Assembly (NCBI RefSeq): GCF_000718095.1
Contig: NZ_JOEI01000031.1
Span: 124,001-188,000 of the forward strand
DNA from: Streptomyces scopuliridis RB72
Lineage (GTDB): Bacteria > Actinomycetota > Actinomycetes > Streptomycetales > Streptomycetaceae
DNA: 64,000 nucleotides
Direction: 5' to 3'
Made by a program: the position numbers and the translations under genes
The notes under the pieces: generated by a model
What the model saw: only the letters and a program-made list of their open reading frames with translations
What the model was told of the DNA's origin: nothing
Databases searched by the model: none
Shown here: one piece after another, positions 61,053-64,000 of the stretch
How the letters are laid out: every line of letters starts with the position of its first letter
Position numbering within the stretch: the first letter of the stretch is position 1

Positions 61053-62018
61053 TTACGGGTTATCAGGCATCGATGTGGTGACAGTGGTAGGGAGCCAGCT
61101 CCCGGGGATACGTTCCAGCCACCCCTCGCGCCCGGCGAGAGCGTCGGCGGCGGTGCGCAGCGCGTCAACTCCCGGGTGTTTCAGCCCCTTGCGCCACACC
61201 AGCGACAGCGGTGACAGAGGTACGGGGCCGACGAGCGGGCGCAGCACCGCCCCCGGCATCTCCGGGAAGTCCACCACCGCGAGTACGGGCGTACGGTGCT
61301 TCGCCATCACCCGCCGGAACTCCTCGGCCCCCACCGCCATCGGCGCGGGCGGGGCGAGTGCGATGGAGCGTCCCGCGAAGAGCTGCCGCGCCAGATCCGT
61401 CCACTCCAGGGTCCCGGGGTTACCCGCCCCCGCGTACACGCTCTCGCCCGCGAGCGCGTCGAGGGGCACCTCCGCGCGAGCGGCCAGCGGGTGGTCGTAC
61501 GGCAGCAGCACGGCCAGCTGCTCGTACCGTACGAGCTGATGGGCGAGGCCGGAGCGGAGCGCGGGCGCGAGGCCGTCGGCGTATCCGAAGGAGGCGTCGA
61601 GCCGGCCGGCCAGGATCTCGGTCGCGGCGCGGGTCAGACCGCTCTCGAAGCGGGCCATCAGCTCATGGCGCGGGACGAGTTCGCGCGCCCGCGCCAGCAC
61701 GCGCCCCGAGACCATGCCCTCGCTGTTGAGATCCACGAGCAGCGGCCGTTCCCCGGCGGCGCGGGCGGCCAGCAGCGCGTCCTGGGCCGCCAGCACACCC
61801 CGCGCGTACGGCAGCAGCCGCTCGCCCTCGGCCGTCAGCGTCACCTGGCGGGTGGTCCGTACGAACAGCTCGGCGCCCAACTCCCGCTCCAGCCGCCGGA
61901 TATCGCGGCTGAGCGCCTGCTGGGCGACATACAGCCGGGCGGCGGCCCGGGTGAAGTGCAGGTCCTCGGCGGCCGCGACAAAGCCGCGGAGCAGCCGGGG
62001 GTCGATGTCTCGGGGCAT
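61053..62018 (-). CDS. LysR-family transcriptional regulator
   Basis: A 321-residue regulator. N-terminal helix-turn-helix (LLRGFVAAAEDLHFTRAAAR, recognition helix LYVAQQALSRDIRRLEREL). C-terminal effector domain is periplasmic-binding-like (GERPLLVDLNSEGMVSGRVL onward). No ribosome site; TTAAATACGGC precedes the ATG, suggesting a leaderless start. Divergent from an MFS gene 82 bp away, which it probably controls. Confidence 0.93.
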   Translation of the reverse strand: MPRDIDPRLLRGFVAAAEDLHFTRAAARLYVAQQALSRDIRRLERELGAELFVRTTRQVTLTAEGERLLPYARGVLAAQDALLAARAAGERPLLVDLNSEGMVSGRVLARARELVPRHELMARFESGLTRAATEILAGRLDASFGYADGLAPALRSGLAHQLVRYEQLAVLLPYDHPLAARAEVPLDALAGESVYAGAGNPGTLEWTDLARQLFAGRSIALAPPAPMAVGAEEFRRVMAKHRTPVLAVVDFPEMPGAVLRPLVGPVPLSPLSLVWRKGLKHPGVDALRTAADALAGREGWLERIPGSWLPTTVTTSMPDNP

Positions 62019-62100
62019 GCCGTATTTAACAACACACGCGCGTGAATGGCCACGGAGCAGGTGTTGGACCGGGCGCGGGGCGTGCGGCGAGGGTGAGGGC

Positions 62101-63486
62101 ATGCCGCATTCCCCCGCACCCGACACTCCCCTGCTGGCCGTCACGGGCGACAGCCTGGTCCTGGCCCGGCGCTACGACGCCCGCTTCGACCCCGCTCCGC
62201 CGAGCGCACCGGAGCCCCCGGAACCACCGAAAGCGCCGCGCCCGCCCCGGACGGCGCGCCGCCGCGGCAACCCGTACGCCCGGCTCTTCGCGATCCCCGG
62301 CGCCCGCGCCTTCACCGCCGGGAATCTGCTCGCCCGGCTCCCGATGGGCATGTTCAGCGTCAGCGCCGTGATCATGATCGCCGGATCGCGTGGCTCGTAC
62401 GCGCTGGCGGGCGCCGTCACCGCCACCGGCCTCGCGGCCACCGCCGTGGTCGCGCCCCGCACCGCCCGCCTCGTCGACCGGTACGGACAGGCCCGTATCG
62501 CCGTACCCGCCACCGCGATCGCCGCGCTGGCCTCGCTCGCCCTGGTCCTGTGCGTACGGTACGAGGCGCCGGACTGGACGCTCTTCGCCGCCTACGCCGC
62601 GACCGCCACCACCCCCAACACCGGCGGGATGTCCCGCGCCCGCTGGGCCCATCTGCACCGCGAGGCGACCCCGGAGAACGCGGCGGCCCTGCATACCGCC
62701 AACTCCTTCGAGCAGGCGGCCGACGAACTCTGCTTCATGCTGGGTCCGGTGCTCGCCGCGTTCCTGTGCACCGCGCTCTTCCCGGAGGCGGGCACGCTGA
62801 CCGGGGCCGTCCTGCTGCTGACCGGCGTACTGATCTTCGCGGCGCAGCGCTCCACCGAGCCGCCCGCCACCGGCCGTACGGACGCGGCGCGCGCCCCGCT
62901 CCACTCGCCCGCGCTGGCCGCCCTGCTCGCCGTCTTCCTCGCCACGGGCGCCGTGTTCGGCGCGACGGAGGTCGTCACGCTGGCCTTCGCGGACGACCGA
63001 GGCCACCAGGCGTGGGCGGGCGCGGTGCTCGCGCTCCAGGCCGCCGGATCGTGCGTCGCCGGTCTGCTGCTCGGCGCGCTGCGCCCGGCCGGCCGGCTCG
63101 GGCGGCGGATGGTGCTGTGCGTCGCCGCCATGTCGGCGCTGCTGGCCCTCCCCCTGCTCGCGGCCACCGCCGGGGCGTCGGGGTCGCTGCCGCTGCTCGC
63201 CTGCGGACTGCTGATCGCGGGCGCGGCGACGGCCCCGACGATGGTGACGGGCATGACGCTCGTCCAGCGCCTCACCCCGACGGGCCGGCTCAACGAGGGG
63301 ATGACGCTGGCCGTCACGGCGCTGCTGGCCGGCATAGCCGCCGGTGCGGCGGCCGGCGGCTGGACCGTGGAGCACACCGACCCGGCCCGCGGCTACGCCC
63401 TCCCGCTCTGCGCCGCGCTCCTCGCGCTGCTCTTCGCGGTCACGGGCGCGCGCCGCTTCGGGCACGACAACGGCCCCGCTGCCTGA
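62101..63486 (+). CDS. MFS transporter, LysR-associated
   Basis: A 461-residue transporter. The N-terminus of 55 residues is a Pro-rich cytoplasmic tail (EPPEPPKAPRPPRTARRRGN). About 12 membrane helices follow, with weak MFS A-motif at TARLVDRYGQARIAVPATAI. GAGGGTGAGGG lies before the ATG. Divergent from and likely controlled by the LysR regulator. Its stop codon is inside the shared terminator. Confidence 0.9.
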   Translation: MPHSPAPDTPLLAVTGDSLVLARRYDARFDPAPPSAPEPPEPPKAPRPPRTARRRGNPYARLFAIPGARAFTAGNLLARLPMGMFSVSAVIMIAGSRGSYALAGAVTATGLAATAVVAPRTARLVDRYGQARIAVPATAIAALASLALVLCVRYEAPDWTLFAAYAATATTPNTGGMSRARWAHLHREATPENAAALHTANSFEQAADELCFMLGPVLAAFLCTALFPEAGTLTGAVLLLTGVLIFAAQRSTEPPATGRTDAARAPLHSPALAALLAVFLATGAVFGATEVVTLAFADDRGHQAWAGAVLALQAAGSCVAGLLLGALRPAGRLGRRMVLCVAAMSALLALPLLAATAGASGSLPLLACGLLIAGAATAPTMVTGMTLVQRLTPTGRLNEGMTLAVTALLAGIAAGAAAGGWTVEHTDPARGYALPLCAALLALLFAVTGARRFGHDNGPAA

Positions 63487-63497
63487 GCAGCGGGGCC
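63472..63497. terminator. Bidirectional terminator between MFS gene and ssrA
   Basis: GGCCCCGCTGC (63472-63482) and GCAGCGGGGCC (63487-63497) with CTGA loop. The loop contains the MFS stop TGA. Perfect 11-bp stem; suits both converging transcripts. Confidence 0.8.
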
Positions 63498-63533
63498 GTT
63501 ATCTACGATATTCAATTGAAAACATGGGAATTG

Positions 63534-63917
63534 TGGAGATGGCGGGAATCGAACCCGCGTCCAACGGTGCAGAACCAGGGCTTCTCCGAGCGCAGTCCGC
63601 TTCGCTTTTCTCGGCCCCGGAGATCACACGGACAAGTCTCCGACGGGCTCAGTCACTGTTTGATTTCCCTCTGCTCCCCGTGACCGGGCTCAGAGGTTTA
63701 GTTCCCTAGCTGATGCCAGGATCCGGGTCGGGAACAGCCCCGGGCTGACACTCCGCAGAGTCTTCGCTAGCTGCTAATTAGGCAGCGAGGGCGAAGGCGG
63801 AGGAATCGCGCTTAGAAGTGGCGATTATTGTTTGCGACATATGGTTAACGAGATCATTGCCGCTTCCTCGGCTCGCTTCACCTGCTTCGACATCCGCTGT
63901 CGAAACCGATCATCCCC
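63534..63917 (-). ncRNA. ssrA: Transfer-messenger RNA (tmRNA)
   Basis: A 384-nt tmRNA. The 5' end GGGGATG (63917-63911) pairs with CATCTCC (63541-63535); the T arm reads CGGGTTCGATTCCCG. GATCGGTTTCGACA near the 5' end is a hallmark. CCA is not encoded. It rescues stalled ribosomes by acting as tRNA-Ala then mRNA. Its partner gene smpB should lie just beyond the window's right edge. Confidence 0.96.
63778..63822 (-). CDS. ssrA: tmRNA-encoded proteolysis tag
   Basis: Reading frame GCC...GCT-GCC-TAA inside ssrA encodes ATSKRDSSAFALAA, ending with the LAA degron recognised by ClpXP. Compared with the remembered S. coelicolor tag ANTKRDSSQQAFALAA, two residues are missing and two differ. Resume codon placement is inferred from this alignment. 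Confidence 0.75.
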   Translation of the reverse strand, partial: ATSKRDSSAFALAA

Positions 63918-64000
63918 ATGTTGTTTTTTCAAACGTGCTCATTTTCGAGCGCGCACCCGCTGTGAGGTGCAGGACCCATCGTACGTGACCAACGCACGAC
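63918..64000 (-). promoter_or_regulatory. ssrA upstream region (incomplete)
   Basis: Only 83 nt upstream of ssrA are present. TACGAT on the minus strand (about 63982-63977) is a possible -10, implying a short 5' precursor trimmed by RNase P. Confidence 0.35.

Overview
The window is chromosomal DNA from a Streptomyces species or a very close relative. The evidence is very high GC with strong third-position GC bias, GGAGG-type ribosome binding sites mixed with apparently leaderless starts, frequent GTG and TTG starts, and a set of streptomycete genes: an SsgA-like protein, a MatA/MatB pair, a SigU-type sigma/anti-sigma pair, a NnaR-type HemD/winged-helix regulator and a mycolyl-free actinobacterial tmRNA. 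From memory, gene order follows the S. coelicolor core chromosome from about SCO2912 to SCO2966, with local insertions and losses. Product names quoted from that comparison are recollection, not search results.

Layout. 1-2.3 kb: cobalamin importer genes (btuF-btuC-btuD, minus strand) behind a recognisable cobalamin riboswitch. 2.3-5.5 kb: a JAMM protease, an amino acid permease, and the clpS-DUF2017 pair. 5.6-7.8 kb: NAD salvage (pncB, pncA). 8.3-10.7 kb: a secreted M6 metalloprotease. 11-14.7 kb: two RDD membrane proteins and ssgG. 14.7-19.5 kb: FAD-linked oxidase, TPR protein, hppD and a divergent AsnC/Lrp regulator. 19.5-24.7 kb: several regulator/target pairs (HxlR with an imine-reductase-like enzyme; ArsR with a small protein and an MFS pump behind a striking double operator), a Lon-like S16 protein and an IclR regulator. 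25-29.4 kb: helicase, a Doc/antitoxin pair, MFS pump, tRNA-Cys and a decayed kinase fragment. 29.7-34.4 kb: a three-subunit molybdenum hydroxylase operon. 34.7-39.5 kb: GH20 hexosaminidase plus a sugar ABC importer. 39.8-45 kb: DUF3039, AlgH, murA, hupA and malic enzyme, then a structured RNA candidate. 45.2-49.1 kb: HelD/UvrD-like helicase and the sigU-rsuA operon. 49.4-53.4 kb: CGNR protein, GNAT, nnaR and narK (nitrate/nitrite). 53.5-56.7 kb: a truncated kinase, a LacI regulator flanked by tandem repeats, and a secreted repeat protein. 56.7-60.9 kb: an acyltransferase with matB and matA (extracellular PNAG-like polymer). 61-64 kb: LysR regulator, MFS pump and ssrA (tmRNA).

How it works together. 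Most of the window is housekeeping: vitamin uptake, NAD recycling, cell-wall precursor synthesis, nucleoid protein, proteolysis and ribosome rescue (ClpS adaptor, tmRNA). Between these lie small self-contained regulatory cassettes, each with a visible candidate operator. I see no CRISPR array, prophage, insertion sequence, large biosynthetic cluster or dedicated defence island. The items most worth a second look are the minus-strand structured RNA with an intrinsic terminator ahead of the malic enzyme gene (about 44935-45110), the 21-bp mirrored double operator at 20957-21006, the molybdenum hydroxylase lacking the usual GxGE catalytic motif and carrying a 320-residue N-terminal extension, the shortened tmRNA tag, and the gene remnants beside tRNA-Cys and narK.
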